64,000 nucleotides of DNA from Durusdinium trenchii. Lineage: Eukaryota > Sar > Dinophyceae > Suessiales > Symbiodiniaceae. Every line of letters starts with the position of its first letter. Positions within the stretch are counted from its first letter, which is position 1. Shown piece by piece: positions 33,801 through 45,299 of this stretch. Below the pieces are notes generated by a model. It was not told the DNA's origin. It saw only the letters and a program-made list of their open reading frames with translations, and did not search any database. The DNA lies in NCBI GenBank assembly GCA_963970005.1, contig CAXAMN010021363.1, positions 723,427-787,426 of the forward strand. The letters run 5' to 3'. The position numbers were made by a program, and so were the translations under genes.

Positions 33801-36800
33801 GCGCAATCATATTTGATTTGTACCCGGCTTGATTTTTGCGGTGACCTCCGAAGTGGGTATCTTCTCAGGATTTGGACGTTTGATCGCCTTCGAGTTTGCA
33901 GCTGGGGAAAAGAAGGCGGCCAGAGGAACAAAGCCCACCATCATGCGTCGCCAGATATGACCGTACGCTGTAAGCAGTCTCTCCGTCTCTCCACTCAGCG
34001 GGTAGAGCCATGCGCGCACCCGAAGCTATCTTCTGCAGACGTGTCAGGTATATCTGATTCAAGGAGGGCCCAACTTACGATTGCCCGTGATTGCCAATTA
34101 GTTAGTCACAGAGTGGACGCCGTTCCATGTCAGCCAGCAAGCCGCACAGGCCATCTGAACATTTCGCAAAAGATGGATTCTTTTCCCAAGAGCCTGAGCG
34201 AAGGTTTCTCCGTAAAAACAGGAGTTTACATATCAGCACAACTTACATTCGCACGTATCCAGATATCGTAACATCTGAGCGTCTTCACACCTGCGCATAT
34301 CCAGGCATGCACATCTTGACATCTGCGCATATCCAGACGCGCGCATCTTCGCGTCCGCACATATCCAGATGTGCGCATCTTCAAATCTGTGCAGCTTCAC
34401 AACTGCAGATATCCAGACATGGGCATCTTCACATCTGCGTATCTCTCTCTCTCTCTCTTTCTCTCTGTCGGTGGCAACCCTGAGGGAACATTGCGATTTC
34501 AATGTTTCGGCGGCAATCCTTTGGCGCTAAATGCGTGTCGACCATTCAAGACTCTTTCTTTCCATTATGCCAAAACGCCAGCCTATCCAGTCCCAGCAGG
34601 AGAAATGAAGGAGCCGCCGTCGAATCTCCCGCTGGCATGCGGCGTGAAGCTCCAGGCGGCGGCGAATGAAAGGGCGGTAATGGGAACGCCGGCAATGGAC
34701 AAACGTAATCGGGTGCCTCACGTCATAAGTGCCACGCTCACCAGACCAGCTCACGTCTCAAAGTGGGCGAGGGGATCTACAAATCTCAGGTACGGTGCCC
34801 CCGAAAGCAGGCCCGTACATAGATCCCTTTGCCCCCAAAGCGGGTATCATGTAGATTTTGCTAACCTGAATTGCCATGTCCTTTCTGGGAACTGTTTTTA
34901 ATCCTTGACCACCATCTCATTTGTTCCTTTTTTTTTGTTTGCTTGTGTTTTCGTGCCGCGTGATTTTTCCTGCCTTGTTTTGTGTAGATTTTGGTCGTGA
35001 TTTTGTTTGTTTGCGTGTATCCTTCCCTTGTTTCAAGTTTACCTTCCCACTATTCTCTGCTACTCTGCCTTGCGTTTTCGCCTGCGGTCTCTAGAACGGT
35101 CGGCGACTTCGTCGCAGCACATGTCCCAGTCATCACTCACCAGAATCCAGTGAGTAGCAAAGAACCGATGATGGACCGTGTTTGCACTGATGGACCGATG
35201 TTGTTGTTGATGTTGTAGCAGTTGCTCTCAACCTCCGTGTTCCGGACAGCGAGGTTGACCAGAATTCTAAGGAATGTATGGGTTTGATTGCCAGGAGGTG
35301 AAATCTTGGCTTCCAGGCTTTCCAAGAGCCACTGTGGCCTTCTCTTTGGCTGTAAAGATGGCGATGCAGCTTCAAGATTTGGAGTTGGCGTTGAGGCGTG
35401 AATTGGCAATGCAGCCTTGCAATGCCTTCATGTTTTTAGTCTTTTCATCTCAGCAACATGTCAGGCTCTATGAAGAGACCTGCAACGTTATCAAATTGAG
35501 CGTCGTGACCTATAACACCCTGATCGAGGTTTCCGATGGCGTTGGGGTGAATGTTGTGCGTCACAGGTTGCCACCACCTTCTGCCAAGACGCAAACAAAT
35601 CCATAAAAACAAACTATATATATAATAATTATAAGAACGGTTTTCTTCAAACCAATCCGTTTTCTTCGTGCCAGCTGGCAGGCTCTCGTTCGCAGTGGAG
35701 CATTGAATCGCGCGATGAATCTCTTGCATGATATGGCGCAACATGATGTGGGACTGAGTTGTGCCAAGTGAACGACTAATGCGCAATAATTCTGCAGTTC
35801 TGGCAGCCCTGGGTCAGTAGCGCATGGTGCAGTCCTTGTGCTCACCTTCACATGCTTGCTTTTGGACAGGACCAGACTTGATCACCTTTTCCATACTGAT
35901 CAAAGGCGGACCCCTGGTTCTTACTTTTTGTGTGCAAACACTGCTGGTGTGTGTCATTCGCCATATGTCACCGGAAGGATTCGCTGGTGCTGGAGATTTG
36001 GAGACTGCGATTCAACTGCTGGGCCAGATGCAGGGCATGGAGATTCAGCCAGACTCCATTCTCTTCAACACTATCCTGCCTTTGACTGAGTTAAAAGCCA
36101 GAAGGCAGTGCATCTGAGACTTTTTTGCCCAATTGGATCATGTTGTTGTTCCCTTCGTCTTCCTGAACAACATTGGCTGGAGGTTGGAGAGGTTATTTGC
36201 AATAATGCCAAGGAATGGGTGTGTGAAACGCCAAATGCGGGCATTGGCGGAGCAGGCCGGAAATTGAACAAACACTCAATCAATCAGTGGCACTCTGTTT
36301 GACAAAAAGCTGGAAAGGACATCCCCAGACATCAAACGACCTTTTGAATGGATGCAAAGGGATATTGAGATGAAGGGAGTTGATCCGAGTTGACTATATG
36401 CCCTGCCATGGCCGATTCTTTGCAGGTTTTGGGCGACATGGTGTACCTTGTTCGCTATCGTACCTTTTGTTTGGAGTTCCACCGACCATCCAACGATCTG
36501 CTAAATATACGAAGATTCGTTGACGAACTAGTCTGCTCACAGTCTATTTTGTTTGTTTTATTTTTTTAATACAAACATATTGATCCAACGAGGAGAGCTG
36601 GCGTAGCTCCTTCAAACTATACCTTGTCGATTCTCATCAAGTTGTATGGTCGTTGTGGTGATCTGGAAGCAGCCTTTGCAATGGTGGAGAGCTATCCCAA
36701 ACAATTTTGTTTCTGCTTGAATGCGCAGGTCTACACCTGCCTCATGTCCACCTGTATTTGGAGTGGCGATCTTCCCAAAGCTTTCCTAGTTTATGAACAG

Positions 36801-37106
36801 ATGCTGCAAGACGGTTGCGTGGCAGACGGAAAGACCTATGATACCTTGTTGTTTGGATGTGTGAAGCATGGCGATCCAGTAAGAGCATCCCAAGTGGTGG
36901 TGGATGCCTTTGACGCCAAGTGGTCTTTGAATCCAAAGACACTGGAAGCAGCAGTGCAACTGGCGTACAGCCGTGGCGAGTTGGAGGCCGTTGAACGAAT
37001 GACCCAACGTACCCAGCCGAGCCAAAGCTGCCGGCGGCGTGGAGTGAAGAAGCAGCTTGGACGAGAGAGGTATATAAATCATGTTTCCTGTCGAGGTCTG
37101 TTTTAG
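27375..37106 (+). CDS. PPR (pentatricopeptide repeat) gene, many exons
   Basis: About twenty exons on the + strand encode PPR motifs. Each motif is a pair of helices, with signatures such as VTYNTLIE, ITFSILIKGF, DSILFNTIL and YTCLMSTC. Fifteen introns can be placed because joining the flanking exons restores an unbroken PPR repeat without stops: 27469-27556, 27842-28037, 28160-28387, 28492-28582, 28624-28669, 28718-28808, 28827-29036, 29349-29498, 30781-31052, 31098-31158, 31217-31347, 35396-35464, 35529-35681, 35752-35869 and 35906-35977. They start with GC (9), GT (3) or GA (3). Known: PPR proteins bind organelle RNA in a sequence-specific way for editing, splicing or stability. Which organelle and target are unknown, as the N-terminus was not found. 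Several middle exons (31.7-35.3 kb) are only partly joined. Confidence 0.85.
28038..28717 (+). CDS. PPR gene exons, cleanly joined block 1
   Basis: Four exons, 28038-28159, 28388-28491, 28583-28623 and 28670-28717, join in frame. They give IRLAECLASYARQ, RHGVTLPISAALLKVY, KLWDRACSIYEELNNAG, VLPDTATYGALIK and AAVEAGRHPLAQHLFQ. All three internal introns begin with GC (228, 91 and 46 bp). Every junction has AG|G on both sides. Together the exons span about two and a half PPR motifs with no stop, which argues that the gene is functional. Confidence 0.8.
28809..29590 (+). CDS. PPR gene exons, block 2
   Basis: An 18-bp micro-exon (28809-28826, ESKNPD) joins exon 29037 onward (AMNVMSMIRAAGRAKEV, KALEMLSQLQQ). 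After an unresolved junction comes 29312-29348 (TLDATIYNCALE). This joins across a 150-bp GC-AG intron to 29499-29590 (ACVTGGDRSSAEKLL, GCVDVISYNT). The joined CALEACVTGG is a classic PPR helix turn. The exon after ISYNT was not identified. Confidence 0.7.
29700..30260. repeat. CCTTGTCC-rich degenerate minisatellite inside the PPR gene
   Basis: GC-rich stretch with at least ten GCCTTGTCC(G/A)GG-like units and CTGTCCTC words near its start. It lies in the gap between the 29590 and 30724 exons, so it probably expanded inside an intron. Confidence 0.6.
30724..31371 (+). CDS. PPR gene exons, block 3
   Basis: Exons 30724-30780 (EMRGHRMAPNVVTYNSIIK), 31053-31097 (EAASRDMEAAWELVE), 31159-31216 (EMQRQGLCPDAYTASILGA) and 31348 onward (LRQKPSQAG) join in frame through GC-AG (272 bp), GA-AG (61 bp) and GT-AG (131 bp) introns. 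The GA intron has AGGAGA at both ends. The 3' limit of the last exon is uncertain; a GTCTGG donor after CAAGCAG at 31371 is the best choice because it leads in phase into the next exon. Confidence 0.7.
31735..33475 (+). CDS. PPR gene exons, block 4 (partly joined)
   Basis: Three PPR-like exons are seen. 31735-31796 reads QLDPDDVLVNCLLDVCIRLK and ends AAG|GACC. 32206 to about 32247 reads STMLMRAHGHAQQMD, preceded by a long TTC-rich polypyrimidine tract ending CCAG. 33368 to about 33472 reads NTWKDVFMSMVDACLAG, then SDLKALLQVFQ. A piece at 31952 (AADLSNIS) may continue the first. The joins among them are not proven, so one or more exons are missing or replaced. Confidence 0.5.
32866..33090 (+). 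CDS. Possible charged exon inside the PPR region
   Basis: A GC-rich frame ends KQRLQRELATLQAEARYS, then SSRSGAASSDSGD and stop (33088-33090). The Arg/Gln/Leu part could form a coiled coil. It does not resemble a PPR motif and would end the protein if included, so it may be another gene's last exon or intronic chance. Confidence 0.25.
34238..34470. repeat. CATATCCAGA minisatellite followed by (CT)n
   Basis: Five to six units of about 32-42 bp around GC(A/G)CATATCCAGA, GCGCATCTTC and CATCTG(C/T)G, then CTCTCTCTCT (34441-34468). It sits in a long gap between PPR exons, probably intronic. Confidence 0.65.
35306..36077 (+). CDS. PPR gene exons, cleanly joined block 5
   Basis: Five exons, ending or starting at 35395, 35465-35528, 35682-35751, 35870-35905 and 35978 to about 36077, join in frame. 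The joined protein reads MQLQDLELALRLYEE, KLSVVTYNTLIEALVRSG, NRAMNLLHDMAQHDVG, PDLITFSILIKGFAGAG, DLETAIQLLGQM and QPDSILFNTIL: more than three uninterrupted PPR motifs. The introns are GC-AG (69 bp), GT-AG (153), GA-AG (118) and GC-AG (72). This is the best-supported coding block of the gene. The start of the first exon is approximate. Confidence 0.85.
36294..36391 (+). CDS. Possible PPR gene exon
   Basis: The frame reads LFDKKLERTSPDIKRPFEWM, then QRDIEMKGVDPS. It lies between two certain PPR exons and resembles the second helix of a motif, but clean junctions could not be placed on either side. Confidence 0.35.
36593..37106 (+). CDS. PPR gene, last certain exon
   Basis: After an AG|G acceptor (AACGAG|GAGAG) the frame reads AGVAPSNYTLSILIKLYGR, GDLEAAFAMVE, AQVYTCLMSTCIWSGDLPKA, YEQMLQDGCVADGKTYDTLL, GCVKHGDPVRA and LEAAVQLAYSRGELEAVERM: about four motifs in one exon. 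The frame stops at 37104-37106. Alternatively an AGAGAG|GTATAT donor (37070) leads to a further exon. The basic tail (SCRRRGVKKQLGRER) is unlike PPR and may be the true C-terminus. Confidence 0.85.
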
Positions 37107-40100
37107 CGGTGTAACTCATTGTAACTCATGTAATACACTATCAATATCTATTAGGTTGGAGGCCATCGCTATCAGAAACAATATCATACAATTGACAATC
37201 ACAGTTTTTTGTTTGAGAACTGTTGCAACGTCCCATCCTTTTGACATGGATCATTTGTGCACCTGAGGTGATTCGACTTGAGTGCGTAGAGCAAAATTAG
37301 TTTTTGCATGCTATTGCTGTTTGGGACAGTTTGCAGTACCGCTTTGACTCAGATCATGCAGATCTCAGATCAGCATTGTTTCTTTCATGTCCGCATGGAT
37401 CAGCACAATGTGCCTGACTACTTGAATGTACCATGTGATGCTGTTAGTGCTTTGTATGTCTCGCCGCGATTTCTGGCCTTAGTCACTTTGTCCCATTTGT
37501 GTACTAGAACGAAACAGGACCCGTACTGTTGTGGCTTGACCTGGATATTGTGCTGCCTACAATTACGCGCGTTCGAGCAATATTTCCCTTCAATATTGTC
37601 ATTCTTGCTTGAAAGGACAAGGCATGAGACCCGACTGCCTTGGCTTTCATGTGCCTCTATGGCTATTCCTTACGACGCCAAGCTTCACAAAGACATGTCT
37701 TGTGGCAAACTTTTGGACGTCAAATCCTCACAAACAAAGGAAGTCAGAGAGTTATTGACATGTTGGACATTGAACACCACGTTCCCTTTCTGCAAGGATC
37801 GTGATACTTCCCTTTTGTGATTCTTTGGTGACTGTCAATCGCACTCGGACGGATCACAACCTCACCAAGGCCTGAATTTTCAAGCGTTTCTACATGTTTC
37901 TACCTTTGGCCATTCACCTTCTTTTGACAGGCAGCGCCAGACATGCCAGAACCCTTGCCGGCGAGCGCGTCCTTTCCGATGATAGAGGCAGGCTGTCAAT
38001 CTGCCGACATGAGCTCCTGTCAATTGGCGCCAGGCAGTTTTGCATGCGCAGAGACCGGTCTCAGCAGTCGCAGAGGCGGTGATTGGTTAAAGTAAAGCAA
38101 CATGCAACAGCAACAACTTGCAGTACACTCGTAGAACAGCAAAGCATTATTGAAGAAGACATTAGGCAGATCTTATGGTTCACAGACGTGTTTGTTCTCC
38201 CTGTTTTGAAACCCTTGTTGGATATGGCCATGATTCATGGTGGCTTACAGTAATTGCTATTCTTCCCCTATTTGAGCCCTTCCCTTTGTGTTCCTCTCGC
38301 AACAATGCGCCAATCCGATAGTGAGAAGGAACTTGTCCTGGTGTTTACTTCTATCTAATCTAGTCAAAATGTTGTGTCTCTGCACAGGATGTCCACAGAA
38401 TTACTATATTTGACATGTTCTTACATTCAGTTTCAAGATATTCTGCAAACATTTTTCAGGACAAGTCCAGCCAGCCCGAGCAGCAGGACTTGCCAGGCAT
38501 AGTGACATGCTTTAATACGGATTGCGGTTATCCCACAGCGGAACGTCAGTGAAGAGCACATGAATATACATAGGGGCGGTCTGGGTGTCTTTGGACATTT
38601 GTTAGACTTTACTTGAGCTGGATGAGTGGTGGGCGGGTCTCGTGCATTTCACTTTGGATGTCCCAAGGTCTTCTCTCGCATGTATGGAGGTAATGGGTAT
38701 TTGACGGATCAACTGTTTTCAGACCATCCTTTGAGGTCCCAATGGGGTAGAGGCTTTCAGCACATCCCATGTGTCCAAGCAAACGATCGTCCTTCCGCAC
38801 TTGCGCCCACAAGTGCCCACAAGCCTTTTTCCTTGTGAGGCCCACCGCCATTGAGGAAATTGCACTTTCACATGGTGCCACGACTGAATGGATAGAAGTT
38901 ACATAGAAGCGAGAGTGCTGACATAGAAACTGTTGACACCAAACTTTTGCTGAATGGAGGATGCGGCAACATTCCTTCGATTAGTCAATGGCACATGCCA
39001 CAAATCAGCACATCAAATGCAACTCATTAACCACGCCATTTTTGTTTGTGTGGGCCAGCCAAGTTTACGCTGATGGTCTGCGGCTTCCTGATCATTGGGG
39101 CACAAAGGCATCCACGTTAGCGCGGTAAAAGGGCTCTTTTTTGCAATCGCGGCCGTGCCGTGAATCTGGACTGAATATGTGCAGGCTTGCATACAGACAG
39201 TCCCAGTCGGATGCAAGTCCTGGAGACCCCTTGGCATACGTGTCCTGGCACTAACTCCTGTCAGCTTGATGATAAACGATTAGGGCTGGTGTGAGCCATG
39301 TTTATTTCTTTTTTCCGTTTGGTGGTCAAAGTGCAGTCTTGCACTCTTTTTCCAGACTGGTGTGAAGCGGGCACTGAGTCTGAGGTGTTCAAAGCACGAC
39401 AGCTACAGCAAAGTGAGGGCATCCGAGGTCGCTTGTGACAGACGTCGTAGCTCCAGTACTTCTAGGCTGCTAATAACGGAACCCATAGATTCTTTCCAGC
39501 CAGGCAGCTAGGACTAATATCCCGAGACGGCACACTTGTCTCTGAGACAGAGACAGCATATAGCATAAGGCATTGATGTTTGTACATAGTCAATTTTAAT
39601 GCACAGACGGCAAGCTGAGGTTCAGACAGCATACGGAGTCTTGAAGTAATTTGGGTCGCCTTCCGCAATAGATGTGCTGAGGACCTTTAAAATCGGCACA
39701 AAAGTGCACTGGAGTAAGATCATCCTATGGAAGATATTGTAAAGAAGCAATGAAAAAGGAGAGCGACAGAAGAAGCAAGAAAGCTAAGGAATACATGGCT
39801 GATTTAATATGTCCGGGTCGGTCTAATTTTGGGTTGCTAGGGGTTGAAACCTGTTGCCGATGAATGCTTTTGGCTGCAACCCAGCATCACACATGTTCCA
39901 TTTGTATAAATGTACATCGTTTCATGTCTTCTTATTTGCATTGCTTTGGTACCACATCGGGTATGTATGCAAGCAAGGTTTGCTTGCTTAGTCGATTGAT
40001 ATAGTTACTTTAGCTTCGGGCTCTTGCTAGTCCAAAATTTGGACGATACCGAAAAACGATACCTGCCTTAAAATTCCCCACCAAATGACCCCTAGTTTTG

Positions 40101-41700
40101 TTGGTCGCTCAAATGCTTTTACAAGACTGATGATGGGTGACTGGCCATGGCTGAGTGCTGCGAGTAGCTAGTCAGCGGCTTAACTGTTCCTTCCATTTTA
40201 GTGCACTATTCACTGCACGTCCGAGATTGTTCAACCACGTTTTGGTTGAACTCCTCGGCTTTGAGGCTCTTGGAGTGTGGGTTCTACCTTGGTTCTTTGT
40301 GTTGTTGCAGCGCCTTACTGATCTGATTGAGAGCAGCAGTGTGGATTTTGGGAAAACGAAGGCTTCAGCATCCATTCGAACCTGGTGGAATGGAGGCTCA
40401 GAGTTCCAAAACTCCTGACCAGCCTGTTGCATCATTGTTTGGCCAGTCCGTGATGGTATCTCATTGTGCTGTTGCTTCAAGAGTCTTACCGTAGTTTGCC
40501 TCTTGCCTAGAGCTGAAAGAACACGCATGGCCGCATGACCGGCTATGGTACGCGGTTGAGAGGCTTGTGGCAACATGCTATATATAGTGAAAAGAGATAG
40601 GAAGAAGAAGGGCCTTGGGCCTCTTTACGAAGGTAGTTGCCTAAAAAGAGGGAGCCTTATTGAAGAGAAGATGCCGCCTTTACCCTATTGTTTTTTCTAT
40701 TTGCACGGAGAGCGTGGTGCAGAGTTGTCATTTCCGACTGACAGGAGACGTCGCCACCGCTCTCGACGTCCCGCCCACGAGAGAGGATGCACTCACGCGG
40801 GAGCAAACGCTCAAGACGGAGCTCATTGAGGCCGTTTGCTTGGAAAAACAATAACATCCAAGGCAATGTACATAGGGAGGCCATAGAAAGTTGAGTTTGC
40901 ATACAATTGGAAGTGCATCTCTTGAGTGAGTTTGAGTATTCTGAGAGCCCGCAGGCAGTTGGGAAATCTGGTCTTCGGGGAAAGCAGAGGAGGGCTTTGG
41001 TCTGGCAGAAATTCGCAAGCATCTGTGAGGGCCCTAGGGCCGTAGAGGTTGAGCAGAAAAGAGTTAAGTTCTAAAAATCGAGGAACCAAATCATTCGCGT
41101 GAGCTAAGTAGTAGCGTCCTGTCGGTAGTAGCTACTTAAGCTGCTAGCGACTCCCTCGCTAACCTACCTCAGCGGCCTACCCCCCGATCGAATCAAGTCG
41201 GATGATGTGACCAAAGTCGCCCCGAAGGGGCTGAAGGGCTGACCTGCCATGGTTCTGGTCCAAGTGGTGAACTGAGGTATTGCTGGTGACCTTTATATAA
41301 CCTGGCTTGCTTCTTTTACTGACTTCTTAGTTTGCTTTTACCATTCATCCCAATGCTGGCACGCACTGCTGCTTCATCTATTTTCATCTCCTGTTGCTGC
41401 TAAACACCTGCTGTGGCCCCGATGTCACCACGTAAACTTCCCGCACACTTTCTTCCGTCAGGCCGGATCGAGCCAATTGACAACTGCTGGGTCTTTGGTG
41501 CCTTGGCCAATATTCAAGATGTGGGGACACAGCTGCTGCGCAGGGCTGGCCCGAAGCGTTTCAGAGCTTGGAGCACAGTTCACGGGTTTGTCACCTGGGT
41601 TCTGATAGACCATGATAGACTTGTGTACCTTTGTACCATATACATATGGGGGTTGATCTAAAGGTCCCTGATGGTCCCTGTGAGGGGCAAGATAACCTTT
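37107..41700. other. No gene firmly recognised
   Basis: A 170-codon frame (37308-37820, + strand) and a short frame after a CAG acceptor at 37931-38082 are open but carry no motif. No tandem repeat or RNA gene was recognised. It may be 3' flank of the PPR gene and intergenic DNA. Confidence 0.4.
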
Positions 41701-41714
41701 CAGATCTGCCTGAA

Positions 41715-41985
41715 CCCTCCGCAAAATTTGCGATGAGCTTCGCGAAAGTAGCTCTTCGCGAAAGATCTATCGAAGGTCTTCTTCATTCTCATATTATCTC
41801 CTTTCTCCGGCACAGCAGGTGGGTGGAAGTTCCCCACTGTCACAGGCTAACGGCCCTGGCCGTGCGACAACGATCCGCAGCCCTGACAGGTTGTCCAGAT
41901 AGAGGTTCGTGCATGATATGTATTCTCGGGGCAATTTCAACTTTGTGAAACATCCGCGAAAGTTCTGCAGCTCCGCGAATGTACA
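41715..41985. repeat. TTCGCGAA-rich dispersed element, copy 2
   Basis: Shares CTTCGCGAAAGTA, CGCGAAAGATCTATCGAAGGTC (in part), GTGGGTGGAAGTTCCCCA, GTCACAGGCTAACG and a closing CATCCGCGAAAG / CCGCGAATGT with 21580-21790, in the same order and orientation. Confidence 0.7.
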
Positions 41986-42817
41986 TTATATAACTAACGG
42001 CTGCATTCTCCATCAACTCGCACGATGACACAATCCGGGCGACCATGTTCGGACTGCCAACCTTGAACGCTTCACCTTTTTGTTCTGCAAGTCAAGGTCT
42101 AGCTTTCAGTAACGTAAAGTGCTAGCTTGACATGGAAGTCTTTACTGATACAGCTCTTGCGAGCATGGATCTAAGTGTGTGAGATTTTGAACGTGTTCAA
42201 TGGCGACGTCCGCCTATTTTGTTTTGGCCAATGCCAAACGCCCACACTTCCGGCCTTCAACTGGTCCATGTGCCCAGATCTTGCGGGAATCAAGTACCGG
42301 CGATCTGCAAGAGACTGAGAAGGTTGGATGGGCGCTTGGGAGGCTTCGTTTCGTTGTGATATGATATGGGATTGAATTTCTTTGTAAAGACTTTCTGGGT
42401 GTGGCAAAACGCATGTGTCCACAATTGCAGCGCAATACTGTTGCCGCCATATATATCCTTCCTTTGAATGCGTTTCGAGCGGCCCTATTGCTTGAATAGG
42501 TAGTCCATGTAGGTTCCAGTGAAAAGGGTTTCTTGGTTTGGCTCTTCAGCGCAGGCGCATTGCATCATGGCTAGATACTACAAAGTGCCTCCACACATCC
42601 TGAAGAGAGGCTTTTCAAGGCTGGCTCTCGGGGGTTAAAGTGTCGGGGGACATGCTTAAACCATTGCGGGTGCATGCTGGCACGCATCACTACATGAAAA
42701 CCATCCTTTGTTTAACATATTTCATTGCATTTGCTTGCATGACATGTCTAAACATTTTCCAAATACAGGGGTGTTCTGTTCTTTAATTATATGTTTTTAC
42801 TGTGCCTTTTTTTTCAG

Positions 42818-42960
42818 TGAAACATGTGGCGTGACCAAGTCAGAACTCTGGAAAGGATACAGTTCCTGTGGCAACGTTTTTAGTCCTGGCACATCTCGCA
42901 GCAAAGCAACAAACCAGCAATGCATTGGAACAAACTGTCCTGCAGTGTGCAGTGTACCTG
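42818..42960 (+). CDS. Possible Cys-rich exon (secreted-type domain)
   Basis: A 143-bp stretch is bounded by a strong acceptor (CTTTTTTTTCAG) and a GTAAGC donor. The frame reads ETCGVTKSELWKGYSSC, then NQQCIGTNCPAVCSVPG: five Cys in 47 residues, as in disulphide-rich extracellular modules. No named domain was recognised. The flanks do not follow the AG|G pattern of the PPR introns, which lowers confidence. Confidence 0.35.
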
Positions 42961-43195
42961 GTAAGCGCCACCACATGTATCCTTGGTCCTTCTTGCAAGG
43001 ATCTTTTTTGCTGATGGATGGACGTGATCAAATCTTCATGCATGAAACACCACGTCGTCCTCGGTTTTTTTTCTGCGACAACCTTGCTCCACCACATGGG
43101 TGATCAAATGGAGCTTATTAGGCCGAGGGTTACACAAGCGGTCGCAACAAAAAGTTCGAGACCTTTCAATCTCAAATATGTCGTCAGGAACCAAT

Positions 43196-43264
43196 TCTAC
43201 TAGGAACAAGTGCATCGCTTCTAGTAACAAGTGCCTTACTAGTAGTAACAAGAAGCTAGTAGAC
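43196..43264. repeat. CTACTAG modular repeat, cluster 4
   Basis: CTACTAGGAACAAG, CATCGCTTCTAGTAACAAG and ACTAGTAGTAACAAGAAG, ending CTAGTAG. Words are in the CAAG orientation. Confidence 0.75.
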
Positions 43265-44785
43265 AGCTGCTTTACTTGGTGAACTCGGTGAACATCACGT
43301 CACTGCGCGCAATCAATCCAATGTTGCCTAACAAAACAGCATCCAGTTGCGGGAGGTCATGGGTTTGCAAAAATCAATCAAGGATATCAAGATACTCCAC
43401 GATCCCAGTTGCTTTATCTGTGAAGTGCACGTGCTTATTGTTCTTCAATCAGAGTTTGGTGAGTTTGCTATGGGTTTGGCAATTTTCTGGTTCCATGGTT
43501 CTTAGCCCAAGTCTTGATGAACAATGATGCTTATCTCATTGTGGCATCCACCTGGTCCTGGCAACATCTACCTAACTTTCACATCATTCCAAAAACTATT
43601 CAAACATGACAGGCTGACATTGAAAGATGCCCTGTGTTCTCAGCATCACGATTATAATGATCTAGAGAGCTCGTGATCCAGTGGTTTCGGACTTCAGCAA
43701 AGCTTCAACATCAGCAACCAGTCTGCAAGCAGCATAAGTGAGTCACACCTGAGTCCCAACCATTCGATGAGGCAGAACCGCAGGCCAATTGCGGATTTCT
43801 ACGCGATGTTACAATATCAGGAAAAGCCAAGTCCTTAACGCAGTCCATTCCGCCACAAGGCAAATCTGAGCCTCCACGCAGCACACGACACTGACGCCGA
43901 GACCCGGGAAAACATCCAAGTCATTGAGTCATAGATATGGCCAAGACGTGCAGCTGAAGCCAGACTAGTTGAGCCTTGGCGTACTTCCGCCGCCAGCCTG
44001 CAGGAAACCAACACCAAGAATTTGGTCCATAGAAACTGATTGGTCCGCCGCCTTTCATCCAGAGCTTGTCTCAAAGCCACCGCTCCTGGGTTCGTAGCTG
44101 GCCAGCAGAAAGAAGCAGCCTACACCTGTTCAAGAAAGACAAGCAGATTTCAAAGGGACACAAAAAACGTCAACGCAGCTGAGCAAGAACAATGTTTCGC
44201 TGCTTTCTGCGTGTCATGTGCTTGTGCATGAACCTGTCTTCATGGGCACTTGGCTTGTAGCCCCCAAACCGATCATCCCGCGACCACCACTTGGGTTCCA
44301 GGTACAGGTACAAGGCTCGCCTGTGCCATGACATTGGCCACATCCACTGCAACAGTAGCTTTCACAGAAGTCAAACCTATGGACAAAGGTTGAACCGCTG
44401 AGGCAGGAGCAAGATTGGCGCTGACAGAACAAGAATCTATTCCAAGCCCGACTTTGTAATACAGAAGGAAAGCCACACGCGGTGCCATAAGGTTTCCATC
44501 TCTGACAAATGGTCTGAAAGCACTCCCAGCAGGGAATACCAGGCTCCTTTCACGGCTGCCTGAAGCCTTCAATGCAGACTCAGCAAACCTTGCTGGTGTA
44601 ATTTTTTGCTGCCAGGGTCACATTCATTTTGGTCAGATCAGGTTGCAAGAAAACGCGCCCTGCGTGGAATTAAATCAGCCGCCAATGTTTTGCCAGACTC
44701 ACGTTGATCACTCAGGGCCGCAAAGTCAATCATCGTGAGAGTGCGGCTTCGTCCGTTTTCGTTGTTGGATTGTGTGACTGTGTGA

Positions 44786-44852
44786 AAACTAGTAGCGATG
44801 CACTTGCTACTAGTAGCTTCTAGCGTCTAGTAGCGATGTTCTTCTTACTGTG
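44786..44852. repeat. CTACTAG modular repeat, cluster 5
   Basis: CTAGTAGCGATGCACTTG, CTACTAGTAGCTTCTAG and CTAGTAGCGATG in the CTTG orientation. Confidence 0.75.
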
Positions 44853-45299
44853 TATGCTGTCCTTCCAGGTTGGAGATGCGTTTTTCTCCAGACTCCGCTG
44901 GGGAGATCCGAGCTTCACTGGTGCGCTGCGGGTGGCGTTCCCATCATAAAGTGTTGAGGTTGGAGGCATGGAGGCGCATGGTAGGTGCAAAGGTTTATGC
45001 ACAAGGGATGATATCCGATGTATTTTTTGGCAGGTTAAATTAGCAAACAGACAAGCAGCTTGTAGTCACTTTCGATTTCACAAGTGTTACTGTGTTGCGT
45101 TCTCAGATCTTGACGACCCTGAGCATCTTCGATCAGTATTTCCGGACGGGCAGAACAAAAGCGGAAAGGCAGCGGCTGTCTCACTGTCTCACTGCCTTCT
45201 CCAATCAGTCTTGCCCGTAGTACAGTACAGGTCCTTATGGTAGCAGTTTGGGCTAAGTTTGATCGAGGGCGCTCATCCGGCATCCCGAAGTGGATTTCG

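Noticed and set aside
37308-37820. 170-codon + strand frame after the PPR gene
   Set aside because: No motif, no splice or start support; may be chance in 3' flank DNA.
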